From Fremontodendron californicum (lineage: Eukaryota > Streptophyta > Magnoliopsida > Malvales > Malvaceae): a stretch of 64,000 nt of DNA. Position 1 is the stretch's first letter, and each line of letters begins with the position of its first letter. The stretch covers positions 13,684,001-13,748,000 of the forward strand of contig JAULJL010000028.1 of assembly GCA_030761205.1 (NCBI GenBank), given 5' to 3'. The notes under the pieces are model-generated. The model did no database searches. It saw only the letters and a list, made by a program, of their open reading frames with translations, and was not told the DNA's origin. Of this stretch, positions 1 to 11,585 are shown one piece after another. The position numbers and the translations under genes are program-made.

Positions 1-1451
1 TGCTTGTTCCATACTTTCTTTCATACATTTTGAGATGCATTTTGTTTGTTATTAAATTGAATGATGATTAGTAAATAAAAGGATTTCAGAGTATTACTAA
101 GGAGTTGATTTAAATCTTAGAAAAGGTTTGAAAACCACTAATCCTAATGGAAAATTCACCAAGTAAAGGAAAACAGTAAATGTGTTGGAGACTCCGTCAT
201 GAAGTCAGAAATTTGTGAATTTCAGCGGAGTCATAAACTGGGACTGTTTGATAATTTATCTTGAGTGAAAGGTTCCTTAAGTGGGGCATCAGTGAACAAT
301 TGAAGACTCCGTCATGAAGTCAGATAATCTGTGAACTTCAAAGAAACCATGGATTAGAAATCATGACACAGTCATTTGATTGCATTCATCCTTAGGAAAC
401 ATACAAGCATTTGCAAAGCATGTCATTCTCATCATTGCATTTAGCTAACATTGCAGGAATCAAAAACTTTGGTTTCCCTAGATCGAACTCGTTCTGCTTC
501 TCAAATGAGTCGAGCCCCGAGACCACCGTCGAGTTATGTTCCTTTCATTTTCATTTTCAAGTTAAATTTATTTTTTCAAAAGATCAAACCCAGGATCATT
601 CTTAGTATTTCCTTTTATTTTAAATTGAATTCATTCTGCTTCTCAAATGAGTCGAGCCCCGAGACCATCGTTGAGTTATTTCCTTTTGTTTTAAACCGAA
701 TTCATTCTGCTTTTCAAATGAGTTGAACCCCGAGACCATCGTCGAGTTTTTTCTTTTTATTTTAAATCGAATTCATTCTGCTTCTCAAATGAGTCGAGCC
801 CCAAGACTATGTTGAGGTATTTCCTTTTGTTTTAAATCAAATTCATTCTGCTTCTCAAATGAGTCGAGCCCCAAGACCATCGTCGAGGTATTTCTTTTTG
901 TTTTAAATCAAACTTGTTCTGCTTCTCAAATGAGTCGAGCCCCGAGACCATCATCGAGGTATATTTCTTTAGTTTTCAAAGTGAACTTTATTTTAAAAAA
1001 TGAGCCAAATCCAGGCATTCCTTTTGTTTTTAAAATCGAACTTGTTCTGCTTCTCAAATGAGTCGAGCCCTGAGACCTTCTTCGAGGTATTTCCTTTTGT
1101 TTTAAATCAAACTCGTTCTGCTTCTCAAATGAGTCGAGCCTCGAGACCATCGTCAAGGTATTTCCTTTTGTTTTAAAACTCGTTCTGCTTCTCAAATGAG
1201 TCAAATATTTTGTTTTAAAATCGAACCTGTTTCCTTAAAACGAGTCAAGCCTTGATTAGATAGGGAACTCAATTTAAGGTTGAAATCTTCAATTTATAGG
1301 TTTTTCAAAAAAAAAAAATGAAAATGATGATGATGATGAATGAAAACCCCTTTCCCTTTTCTTCACATGTGATTTCACTAACCGGACTAAATTAGTGTTT
1401 GTTTATCTTTGCCTGATTCCTGATTCTCAGCAATAGCCAAAGAGGGGTAGC
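1..1451 (+). mobile_element. Element A: 3' internal tail of a Tat/Ogre-like LTR retrotransposon (partial)
   Basis: This is the non-coding stretch just upstream of the 3' LTR of element A; the rest of the element lies left of the window. It holds a tandem array (entered separately), then a T/A-rich spacer, then the motif AAAGAGGGGTAGC immediately before the LTR start at 1452, which sits where a polypurine tract is expected. The last ~200 bases match the corresponding region of element B (about 28310-28603) almost word for word, including the short phrase CAGCAATAGCCAAAGAGGGG. No open frame here looks like a retroelement protein. The small ORFs at 411-726 and 926-1204 are by-products of the repeat. 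Confidence 0.8.
497..1215 (+). repeat. Tandem array, ~70-bp unit, about 9 copies (element A 3' tail)
   Basis: The phrase CTTCTCAAATGAGTCGAGCC recurs at about 499, 641, 712, 782, 852, 923, 1051, 1122 and 1190, giving a period close to 70 bp with one double-length step near 500-640 and another near 925-1050. Each unit also carries a GAGACCATCGTCGAGG-type segment and a T-rich spacer. Copies differ by a few substitutions. The position, between coding region and 3' LTR, is the one where elements B and C carry their own, different arrays. Confidence 0.9.
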
Positions 1452-2239
1452 TGTAGACACCTAATTTTGTCCAGACCACTAAATCAGGTATGTTTTCTTC
1501 CTAAAGTGATGTTTCAGAATGCAAAAAGGATTTTCTTATCTTGCAGGTGGTACTCCGTGACTTAGTTTAAGAAAGCAGACATAAAAAGTCAAACTTAAAA
1601 AAGTCAATCTTAAAAAAGTCAACCTTGAAAAGTCAACTACTAAAAAAGTCAACCCACTTTCAAAATCAAGATTTGAAGTTCAATTGAAAAGTGGTGAAAT
1701 AATTTTGATAATCAGAGGTCTAAAATGAAAGATATTTAGTTCGAAAGTTAGGTTACGAAGATTCAATAGAAAGGAAACCCAAGTTCAGAAAATTTGGGGA
1801 AAAGTGCTTAAACGATCAAATTGGTCGAAATTGAAGGTTCCAAATGAAAGATAAGCACTGACTATGGGTAATGGAGAGGCTACTGAAGGAAAAGTCAATT
1901 CGGAAGAAAACCAAGAATTAGGGTTTTTAGTGGATTTTGGTGAAATTGGGGAAAATTACAGAAATGGCCCGATTCGATAAAACTAAAGCCCCTAATTGAT
2001 GAGGAGTGATTAAAAAAGGATAGCCCAAGGCTCAGTTTGAAGAAATTCCGAGAAAAGAGCTGATTGGAGAAAAAATGGAAAAACGAGGAAATTCCCGACA
2101 GTGAAAAAAGGAAAAATCAAATCGGAGGGGAAATTGATTGTAAAAATTGGGCATTTGTGGACCAAATCCAATTCATTATATGAAAAAGGCCCAGAAAAAG
2201 AAAATCTAAAATTCGGACTTGTTTCGAGCAAAATCGAGC

Positions 2240-2830
2240 TTCAAAGGCAAAAAGGAAAAACTGGAAAATTCGAGAAAAATAACAAATGAGCTCCAAAAAT
2301 TTTGAAAATTTGAAGATCTCATTCTTTAATCGTTTGGAAGATATTGGTGAAGAAAAATCAGGATTCGGAGCTCGTTTGCAAAATGGCAAAACTCGGGCCC
2401 ACAATGTTGAAATTCAAGAAGATAAATCCCGAAAAAATAGTAAATGAGCTCCAAAAATTTTGAAAATTTACATATCTCATTCTTAAATTATTTGGAAGAG
2501 ATTGGCTAAAGAAAATCTAAATTCGGAGTTCGTTTGCAAAATGGCAAATCCAGGCCCACTATGCAAAAATTTAAGCAGATAAATCCCGAAAAAAATGGCA
2601 AATGAGCTCAAAAATTTTTGAAAATTTGTAGATATCACTTTTAAATTATTTGAAAGAGATTGGTGAAGAAAAATCCAGATTTGGAGCTCGTTTACAGAAT
2701 GGTAAAAGTTTGGGTGCACAAAAGGGCAATTTTGGAAAATAAATCTTAAAAAAATAGCGAATGGGCTCGAAAAATTTTGAAAACTTCCAGAATTCAATTT
2801 TTTTTTCATTTTGGAAGTATTGAAAAAAGA
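2240..2830 (+). repeat. U3 tandem repeats, ~158-bp unit, four diverged copies (element A)
   Basis: Units start near 2284, 2442, 2600 and 2755. Each reads roughly AAATGAGCTCCAAAAATTTT, then a T-rich stretch, a GAAGAGATTGGTGAAGAAAA-like segment and a GGAGCTCGTTTGCAAAATGG-like end. The same unit is repeated at the matching place in B, D and C (minus strand). The copies within one LTR differ more than the same copy between LTRs, so the duplication is older than the family split (inference). Confidence 0.8.
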
Positions 2831-5580
2831 AATTTTGAATTTGGAGTACGTTTGCTATTTATTTAGGTTCGAGGGTCAAAAAGGTCATTTTACTGAAGAA
2901 ACCAAAAAACGCCTTTTCTTGCAATAAAAAAATAAAGTGTGGGCTGAGAAGGTGAAGAGGCTGCCGGCCAAGGCCCATGGAAGATTGGATATTTTCTGAT
3001 TTTTTCATCTAAGGGCCAAGAGAGATGAGAAAGGTAGTTATTTTTGTGATCAAGCCTTTGAATTTGCAACACATGGACCAATGGATGAAGAGGGATGATT
3101 TCATATTTATGATCCTATTTATGACATCATCTTCATGACATCATATTTAGAAGCTGGTTATTCCAATCTAAGGGTGGGAATTCTACATAGAAAGCATCTT
3201 GGATTAAAGGCCAAAGGATCCAATTGATTTTAAAAAAATTCTAGAACCTCCTACACTCTTCCATATACCAATCGGCCATCACTAAGGGGAGGGGGTCTCT
3301 TTCATTTTTTTTCACTCTTGCTTGGCTGATTTCTCTCCATTTTTGAAAAGCAAATAGAAAGTTTAGAAAGGCAAAGAAAGTAAGAAGAGGAAAAGCTTGC
3401 AATATAGCTTTTAGAGATAGCTAAAAGCACCATACTCTTGCACTTTTTTTGCATTTCCATCCTTGATTTTCTATTTTCATTTCATATTTGGTGAGTTTAT
3501 TTTGATTTTGAAATAAGTGTTTTTAAGCTTTCTCTTCAACCTTCTCTTTGGTGTTTTCTTGAAAGACTTTGAAAAAACCATTTTTTTTTTACTTGTTTTT
3601 GAAGTGGCCGAATGGTCATATTTTTTTTCTTATGTTTGTTGTTTGATTTTTATTTCATGTTGCTTGTGAGGTCTAGCATGTTTTGGTGTTCAACATTTTT
3701 CTAAAAATAACTAAAGCATGGAGTTTGTTTTGATCTTTCTACTTACTTACCTCTATTTTTTTTTATTTCATCTTGTATTCATGTTTACTTTCCTTGTTTA
3801 CATTTTTTAATTTTTTGTTTTCAAAATGTTTGAGTTTGTTCATGATTTACATTTTACTATTCTATGTGTTTGTGAAAATGTCTAGTTGTGTTCATGCCTT
3901 TACTTCATATTTGCATGTTTTAGCATGTTTCTTTTTAGCCTTGCATTATAGTATGTCATGTGTTCGTGAAAATGCCATGATAGAATATCATCATTTGGAG
4001 CTCATGACCATTCAGCTATTTCCATTTTCTTTGCTTTGCATGTGCATTTTCATCTTGCTTGTTGACTTGTTTACATTTGCATGCTATGATTTTATGTGTT
4101 TTGATTTAGTGTGCCATGTGTTTGTGAAAATGCCATGACTATTTTGAGCCATAGACCATAGGCTACCTGCCCCATTTTATGTCTCCTATGTACATTTTCA
4201 TCATGCTAGTTTATAGGTTTGCATTTCCATGCCTTGGCTTTGTGTATTTTGATTTAGCATACTATGTGTTTGTGTTATTGCCATGCATTCTTTAGGTCTA
4301 GGTTTCATTTGCATTGCCATGCATTTCATGCATGTTTAGACCTAGGTTGCATTTATTGCCATGCAAGTTCATTTTAGGTCTAGGCCATATTCTCTATGCC
4401 ATGTATTTTTCATGTCATTTAGGTTTTAAATCATGCATTTCATGCATTCAATTTGCTGTATGTTCATGCATCTCATGTCATACCACTTAATTTATGACTT
4501 AGGCTAATCAATGGCTCAAAGTCATTCTCACTTGAGCATACTTGTGGAAAATTAAAGAGTTGTCAAATTGATTATTCAACCTTTGTGATTTTTTCTACTT
4601 AGCCAATTTTTGTCCAAGTTTTTTGAAGTTTTATCTACTGTTTGTAGGTCCTTAAGAGAGTCTCCAATATTTTTACTTTGTTTTTTAAATGATTTTATCA
4701 AAGGCAAAAAAATGTGTTTTGGCAAAACAGTTTTCACCCAGTTTTCTAAGTTTCTTGATTTTTCTGGGAGGTTATCTTTAATCAGAAAATTAAGTCAATT
4801 TTTTTCCGTGTAGTGTTACATGTTCTAAGTCTCCAGTATTTGTTTTAGATGTTTTTGAAATTTTAATATTAGGTTAAAAAATCGTGTTTTAGAACTAGAT
4901 AGTAGATTCAGATTTGAATTTGAGGGAAAATTATTTTTTTGTTTTGGCTAAGTTACTTAGAGGGGGTTGATTAGAAAATTTAGCTACTATCTTAGGGTGA
5001 TTTTAAGGCATTTTAAACTTAAAAAATAATTTTATAGAGTTCGGGTCAAGGGTGGTCAAGTCCGGAATTTTAAACTTAGAAAATTATTGTCATTTTTAAA
5101 GGGAATTCGGCTAGGGTTTAATTTTCATCCAAGATTTTAAAAATTGTATTCAGCCAATCACAAAGTATTTTGATTTTAGAAAATTTAATTTGATGTCTTT
5201 TACTAAGGTAGCCAGATATCTTTTTAGGTATACGGATTTCCTTATTTAAAGGAAAAAATACACTTTCATGCATTGCATTTTCCATGTTCATACATACTAT
5301 ATAATATGTGATTTTTTCTATGATAATTTCTATGGTATTGTTATTATTTTGATTTATATTTTATAATGTTATATTATTTGTTATATGGTTTTTGAATATT
5401 TCATGCTATCCTATGCTTTTATTTAGTCATTTATTGTTGTCACATCACGTAGCATATACTATGTTCATGCATTATTATTTATATTTTCATGCATATTTCA
5501 TAATAACATTATTCTATGTTTCATATCATTTCATGTCACTTAGATTATATACCATGTCATATAGATTATATTATTTAAAA

Positions 5581-5740
5581 TATGCCATGTCACTTAGGAT
5601 ATTTTATTTCATTTAGAATATATCATGTCACTTAGGATATTTCATTTCATTTAGAATATATCATGTCACTTAGGATATTTCATTTCATTTAGAATATATC
5701 ATGTTACTTAGGATATTTCATTTCATTTAGAATATGCTAT
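5581..5740 (+). repeat. 38-bp tandem repeat, about 4 copies, in element A LTR
   Basis: The unit contains TATCATGTCACTTAGGATAT followed by TTCATTTCATTTAGAATA. Copies start near 5582, 5621, 5659 and 5697. Copies 2-4 differ at only one or two bases, so the amplification is recent. A diverged ~41-bp version occurs in element E at about 62338-62520 on the opposite strand. Confidence 0.85.
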
Positions 5741-7176
5741 GCCATTTAAATTATATCATATCATTTAGGTTGTATTATATTATCTAGACTTTGCTATATC
5801 ATTTTATTTATGTCACACATATTCATATTCATATTTTTCTTAATTGTTTTGAAAAAGATAATGATTTTCAATAAAATAAAGATATTCCCGAGTTAAAATA
5901 ATTCATGAGTTCTCTGTCGGGTTTGCTGGGGAGGATATCATCAATTATCATTAATAACGGAATATCTTCTTTAAAACGAGAATGATTCTGAAAATTTTCC
6001 AAATTAATAAAAATTTATATATTTTGCCATGTTTGTTAGGGAATATAGGAAAATTTTGAATTAATAGATTCTGGATCATTTTCAATAAAAATTGAATTAA
6101 TTTTTTTTTTAAATTGGAAATTAACTTGAAATACTAAATTTAAAATCGACTTTTTACCGAGACTTGAAATAACACACGATTAATAAGGTATCGTTTTATA
6201 TGGGCGTTGTGGGGGTGCTAATCCTTCCCTGCACGTGACCAAGTCCCGAACCCGATTCTTAGATTTTCTCTGGTTTATAACGCAGACATGAAATTGGTTT
6301 TAAAAAATATTTTAATTAATTTTAAAATGTTTTACAAAACCGGCTTTAATAGGTGGCCGATCACACCTAGCTAAAAAAGATTGGTGGTGACTCCATGTCT
6401 TTTTCAATGTCATTTTCAAAACCTTCATTTTTCAAGGGGAATTAAGTCGACTTTTCATCGGTTTTTTTAATGTCACGCTTAATGAATATAATGTCTAGCG
6501 ATAAGACTTGTTATTTTTTAGGTTGCGACACAAAAGGTAATGTTATTTTTACCCCAAATAAATATATATTTCAATTTTTGGTAGACTACATTTCAAATTT
6601 ACTTGATAGATTCACAAATTTTTTACTCCTCCATTGACTTTATTCTTTTACTTTCTTTACTTTTGATATAAATTTTAATTTATTTTTCACTTTTAATGTA
6701 AAATATATATATTATATTGTATTCCTTTAGTTTTTTAATAATAGTTGGACAATAAAGGAAAATATTAAAATATTTCAATAAAAAAATTCAAATTTATTGT
6801 TGTAAATTGTCCAGGATAATAGTTTTATCTATATTTTTTCAACTTTCTGACTAATCATTTTATACTCTAGGTATTATTGGAGTTTTCTATGAGTGAATTG
6901 TTCCTTCTCATTTTCATTTTGGCCTGATTGATTCAGATTTAACTTTAAAACAATATTGGCTTCATTTTAAATGGTAACCATAATTGACTTGATTTTATTT
7001 GTGCAGTAGAGTTATGCCATGTTGTTAAGAAGAGACATATGGATGATCACAAAATTTAAGAATATATTTCATTTTTGCTAACAATTGTGAGGCAGTTTTT
7101 AAATTTAAGATTTCTATTAAGAATGTAAATTTATTCAATTCAGTAAACATTTAACAATCATCATCTATACTATATA

Positions 7177-7240
7177 TCTATACTAATTATAAAGTTCATG
7201 ACTGAGTTGATGTCATGATAAGAACGTTTACAAAAAAAAA
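7177..7240 (+). mobile_element. Possible Helitron 5' terminus
   Basis: The sequence A|TCTATACTAATTATAAAG starts at 7177 (TC after an A), followed by TTCATGACTGAG. This start resembles the 5' ends of many plant non-autonomous Helitrons as I remember them. No matching 3' end on the same strand was identified, so this is only a candidate. Confidence 0.25.
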
Positions 7241-7968
7241 AAAAAAATTCATGAAAACAAAATAAAAAATAAAAAACAATACATAAGTAATTTCCTATCA
7301 CTATAATAATATACACAAGTACACAAAAACTCTAAATTTTAAAAGTAGTAACCTAAATGACTTCCTGATCCATGAAAACTCCCAATTCTAATAGATCTAC
7401 AAATATCACAACACTCAAAATCTAATCCAAAACTCTATGAAACTTTTGTCTTTCTATAGAAACTCTTAATTCTTTACTTATTCACAATTAAAAAGGTATT
7501 GCAATGAAAGTACTTTTGTGCAAAGATATTTGAAATCAATTAAATGAAGAGGCCATTGATGGAAACATTTAGTGTATGTCTACATAATCTGTTGGAACTA
7601 TTAATGTTTTAATACGTTTACATTTGGTGAACTATCCCTATATAATCCATTACAACTTTTCTTTTTGGTATGATAGATCATTATAAATTAAAATTGGAAT
7701 TGATATTAGTTAATAAAAATATAATAATTAATAAATTATTGATAAATTATGTACAAAATAAACATAAAAGTTGAAAAAGTAACACATTTTACATACGCAG
7801 TGGATTGGCTCAATTGAATTGAAAGTTAAAAGAATAATACATAGTAAACAAGTACATGATATTTTATAGATAAATTTTATATAATAGAATATGTTATTTT
7901 TAAGTTTGATTATTATTAAAAATCATAAAAAAATATCAAAGTAATCAACCATATATATATATATAATA

Positions 7969-8060
7969 TTACAAGGTACATTCTTATTAATTTGGTAAGC
8001 GCATTTAACATAAAAGTTTATGTGAACATATCCTCTCGATGACACGTAGAATAAGTCTAA
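7969..8060 (+). repeat. Dispersed module copy 1 (ATTACAAGGTACAT type)
   Basis: It starts ATTACAAGGTACAT after a TA-rich run and continues through TTATGTGAACAT and GACACGTAGAATAAG. Related copies lie at 8431-8520 (+), 8930-9000 (-) and about 36225-36335 (-). All four share the order AAGGTACATG, GTAAG or an equivalent, a TGGAC/TGAACAT word, then GACACGTAG or GACACATA. It is probably the end of one non-autonomous transposon family; the family is not recognised. Confidence 0.45.
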
Positions 8061-8356
8061 TCTTAATTATATATTATATTCAAATTAAAAATTAAAAATT
8101 TTCAAAAAATATATTTATCCAATTTTTTTAATTTTATATTTAATAAATCTTATCTCTTCATTTAATTTTTAAATATATATTGTATTTTAAATTAAAAACA
8201 AAAGTTTTTTCTATTAAATCCTAAATTTTATAAAAAAAAAACTTATCTAAAATTTACAAAACAATCAAATCTGTTAAGGTTTATACTTAACAAATTTTAT
8301 CTATTCACTTATCAAATATATACTCAACAACTTTTATTTTAAATATATTACTAATC

Positions 8357-8393
8357 ATATCTATCATATCATATCATATCATATCATATCATA

Positions 8394-8431
<38 letters not shown>
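8357..8431. repeat. Microsatellites: (ATATC)n then (TA)n
   Basis: The pentamer ATATC is repeated about six times from 8357 to 8391. A near-perfect TA dinucleotide run follows from about 8395 to 8431. A shorter TA run lies at 7953-7966. Both long runs directly precede an ATTACAAGGTACAT module. Confidence 0.95.
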
Positions 8432-8433
<2 letters not shown>

Positions 8434-8559
8434 CAAGGTACATGAAAATCTGATAAGGTAAGTTTACGTGGACGACTACGTGGACAAACTATTTTCATGA
8501 CAGATAAGATGATTTTGAAAAATTAATTGCTTATCAAATAACTCTATTTATTTAATAAA

Positions 8560-8590
8560 CTAGATATTTAACCTGTGCGATGCACATAAT
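8560..8590 (-). mobile_element. Helitron-like 3' terminus (minus strand)
   Basis: Read on the minus strand, the sequence ends with a short hairpin (GTGC-ATC-GCAC, plus-strand positions 8575-8585), an 11-nt spacer and CTAG at 8563-8560, followed by T. A subterminal hairpin plus a CTRR end next to T is the hallmark of Helitron 3' ends. A second such end occurs at 36335. The body would run rightwards; its 5' end was not identified and no Rep/helicase frame is present. Confidence 0.5.
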
Positions 8591-9895
8591 TTTTTATTAT
8601 ATTTTATAATTTAAATTTGTTTTTTAGTTCATTTTAATTTTAATACTATCTTAATAAAAATATACATATTTTTATTGATCTATTATATATAATTATCACT
8701 CATAAAATTATAATAATTAAGTCTTGTATATTCATTAATTTGACTGATTTATAATATTTTTTAAAAAAAGATTATTTTTGAATAAAATATGTCTAATTTA
8801 TAATAATTTAGAAAAATGTGACTTTTTTATTCTATTTAATTGTGGTAAATTATAAAATTTTAAACATGTTCAATCCAAATAAAAGGATTTGATATTTTAT
8901 TTGAATTTGCTTAAATTGGATAGCTTAATGCATTATTTTATGTGTCATCAAAAGAAAATGTCCATATAAAAGTCCATGTAAGCAAATTTTATTCGATAAC
9001 TCTATACCTGCACTTCGTTGCATTTCCAAAATTATCAAAGCTTACCCAAAAAAGATAGTGAAAGAATGAAATAAAGGCAAAGCACCAGTTTATAATTACC
9101 AAAGTTTTGAAAATGAGAAAAAACACTATTTTTATTTTGATATAAATGATTAAGGACTCATTTAAACATTAAGATATGAAATGAAAAAAAAAAAAAAAAG
9201 TTCTCCAAAATTCTAATATGATTAGGATAGGAAAAATCCATAAAAAGTTCAATATTATATTGATATCATAGTTTAACATACTTATTATCTAGATATAACT
9301 ATTACAAACTTTGCATAAACATGATCTACTTGGAAAGAAAGAACTTCAAGTGATAATTGTAATATAACTTCCTGTAATAAATTCGTACCAAAAAATAATT
9401 TAAGGGAGAACAAAAAAAAAAAAGAGAAAAGAAAAGAACCTGCAAAAAATTGAAAGTAAGACCAGAGCAGAAATCGAAGAAGCTTTTTGTTAAATAACTG
9501 CTAAGAAAGAAACCAATTTGAGAAAATCAATATTGAATACAATAATTGAAAAGATCCCTCTTATGTGCATTGTAGTTAAGGGTACCAACCAACTAAAGAA
9601 TCACTATCAATTTCCTCAATAAAATTAATCTAAAGCCAAAAATAATGTATTAATTTGATTTTTTTTTTCAGTTTCATTGAACTGTTATCTATGATGATAA
9701 ATCTGGAAGCTATGCATGTAGAATATATTGATTATCCTTTTCAGTAATTTAAAATTTATTCATTTTATCTATTTAATTATTTTAAATTTAAATTGACTCA
9801 AACAAATGTTGATAACTTACAACTAGCACATGAAATTTTAAAAATAAAGTTGTAAAAAAAGAATCACTTAAAAATATATAGCTCAAAATATAAGG

Positions 9896-11571
9896 TATTG
9901 GGATTCCGCTCATGCTCAAATAGAGAAATTGTATAATTTAATCAACAAGTTAAACATACAATGCAGTGGAATAAAATAAAACATAGAGAAAACCGAATCC
10001 CTCCATGGATCTGCCTATGAATTCAAAATGATCAGGCTATCAAGAACAGATAACAATCAAAATCTCATACCTATGTATTGGAGATTGCCGAAACCTCAAG
10101 ACAGATTCTTGACGTTCTTGTTCTTGTACACAAAGCTCGCTTGTCGAAAACCAAAGACGTCCAATTGTCTGACCTCTAACAGTAATCCACACAGGTGATC
10201 TGAAAACCTTCACAAGGTTAAGATTATGTTTTTCCAAAACAATGCTAGTAGTCTAGGTTGTGAGAAACCTTCCTCCCCTACCTTAGTTAGCCAAAAGAAA
10301 CAAGAAGAATCGAATTCTCCATTCTCTCTTTCTATTCGGCCGATTCACACTTAGGGTAGTGAGAGGTCTTCGATTTCAGGTAAATCCTTAGGGGGAAGGC
10401 GGCAACAACATAAGCATATATATAAGTAGGTTTAGTGCATGCCAACTATTGGACTAATTGCACTATAGCCCTTATACATATTAATAAATATTCACAATAA
10501 GCCCACAACACTTAATGAATATTTAATCTGGCCCAATATCATTTTTATTTCATTAATCACCTTTTGTGTGTGACCCATTAGGCCCTTAACATGTTTGCAA
10601 TAAATATAATTAATTCAATTAAGAATTTCCTATTTATATTTATAGATCATGAGCGGCATCTAGCAATGCATCATGACCACCCAAATGTCAAGAGAGTCAT
10701 CAAGCTTTGACTAGCTTTTCGTGTACAATATGTCTGTGTAATTCGATCCCTTCATCAAATATCTCGGGATAGGAAAGAGCATGGTTCAGTGTCTACTCTT
10801 AATCCTATTCTATATTAGATCTGCAGCTTTAATATTAACTCTTTAAGTATTGCCTTGGCCAAGGACTTCCATAAGTTAATATAAGCCAGATACATGTGAT
10901 ATATGTCCCCTTATATCACTTGGGATGATGAATCCTCTCTGGACCACTCATTCATCTTCGTATGCTTCATATCATACCCAATAACACCTTACCATAAGCA
11001 TCCTCGTGATTGGGACCCGTTCGTGATGAAATCTAAGTATGTCAGTTCACATACAAGATGACATGGTGTCACAAGTCAAAGGATTACTTACACTATTGAC
11101 ACATGAGAGTATTTATCATAGACACTTGAGTGAAATACCAAATGGAACTCTCATAGCGGGTCATGTTCAGTGAACTTGTTCAACTAACAAGAACCCATAT
11201 GTTAATCCCCAAGTTTCTCTATACTTTCAACCTATGAGATCAGTTGCATGCATCAACTGTATGAAGGCTTAACATATGCCAGTCTTTGAGCATTGCGATG
11301 CCTTGTCTTGACAATACGATGACCAGGAACAGTTTTAGTAACACGGCATTGATGCATAAGGAGCCTCATAATTGTAACTCTGTACAATTCCTTTGCAATG
11401 CCATTGTGTTTTATGGGCTTTATCTTCACAAGTGATTTATAACAATTATAACAAAACTTATGGATTAAGAAATACCTCAATTATAATTAATAAACTATAA
11501 TGTGCAATACATGAATATATAAATAGTGTTTTACAAGCCAATTAGATTGGCTTGTAGGGCTTACATCAACA
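9896..11571 (-). mobile_element. Copia 3' LTR (1,676 bp)
   Basis: On the plus strand it runs from TATTGGGATTCCGCTCATGC to GGGCTTACATCAACA. Read on the minus strand it starts TGTTGATGTAAGCC and should end CA, but the terminal dinucleotide has mutated (TA on the plus strand instead of TG). It is homologous along its whole length to 34459-36135, with substitutions every few tens of bases. A likely minus-strand TATA region is the TATATATA run at about 10415-10425. The 65-codon frame at 10040-10237 recurs in the other LTR but is not a known protein. Confidence 0.9.
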
Positions 11572-11584
11572 ATCTCCCACTAGC
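11572..11584 (-). other. Copia polypurine tract
   Basis: On the minus strand the sequence GCTAGTGGGAGAT lies directly upstream of the 3' LTR start, separated from the pol stop codon by only a base or two. Its position and purine content fit the plus-strand primer site. Confidence 0.75.
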
Positions 11585-11585
11585 A

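Larger units (their letters stand above)
1452..6530 (+). mobile_element. Element A 3' LTR (5,079 bp)
   Basis: The LTR begins TGTAGACACC at 1452 and ends GGTTGCGACA at 6530, the same termini as elements B to E. It follows a polypurine-like tract, so it is the 3' LTR of a plus-strand element. It contains four U3 tandem repeats (about 2240-2830), long T-rich stretches, a region full of CATGCATTTCATGCAT-type words (about 4290-4460), a 38-bp tandem repeat (5581-5740) and the conserved terminal segment around 6170-6530 with CACGATTAATAAGGTA and GGGGGTGCTAATCCTTCC. ORFs of 60-120 codons inside it are not conserved between copies and are not reported as genes. The flank after it starts CAAAA. The matching target duplication would lie left of the window. 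Confidence 0.9.
6531..9895. other. AT-rich spacer without recognisable genes
   Basis: About 3.4 kb between element A and the Copia insertion. There is no frame of 60 codons or more and no splice-like gene structure I can support. It contains poly-A/T tracts, dinucleotide and pentanucleotide microsatellites, Helitron-like ends and copies of a short dispersed module (listed separately). It was contiguous with 36136-37158 before the Copia element landed. It is best read as decayed non-autonomous transposon remains. Confidence 0.6.

Noticed and set aside
3773..4138. 121-codon frame in element A LTR
   Set aside because: T-rich low-complexity sequence, not maintained in the homologous region of the other LTRs.
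6531..9895. Possible host gene in the spacer
   Set aside because: No frame of 60 codons or more, no plausible exon series, and strong AT and microsatellite content with transposon-end signals.
10040..10237. 65-codon minus-strand frame conserved at 34603-34800
   Set aside because: It is conserved only because both copies are the two LTRs of one Copia element; it has no known homology and lies in LTR sequence.
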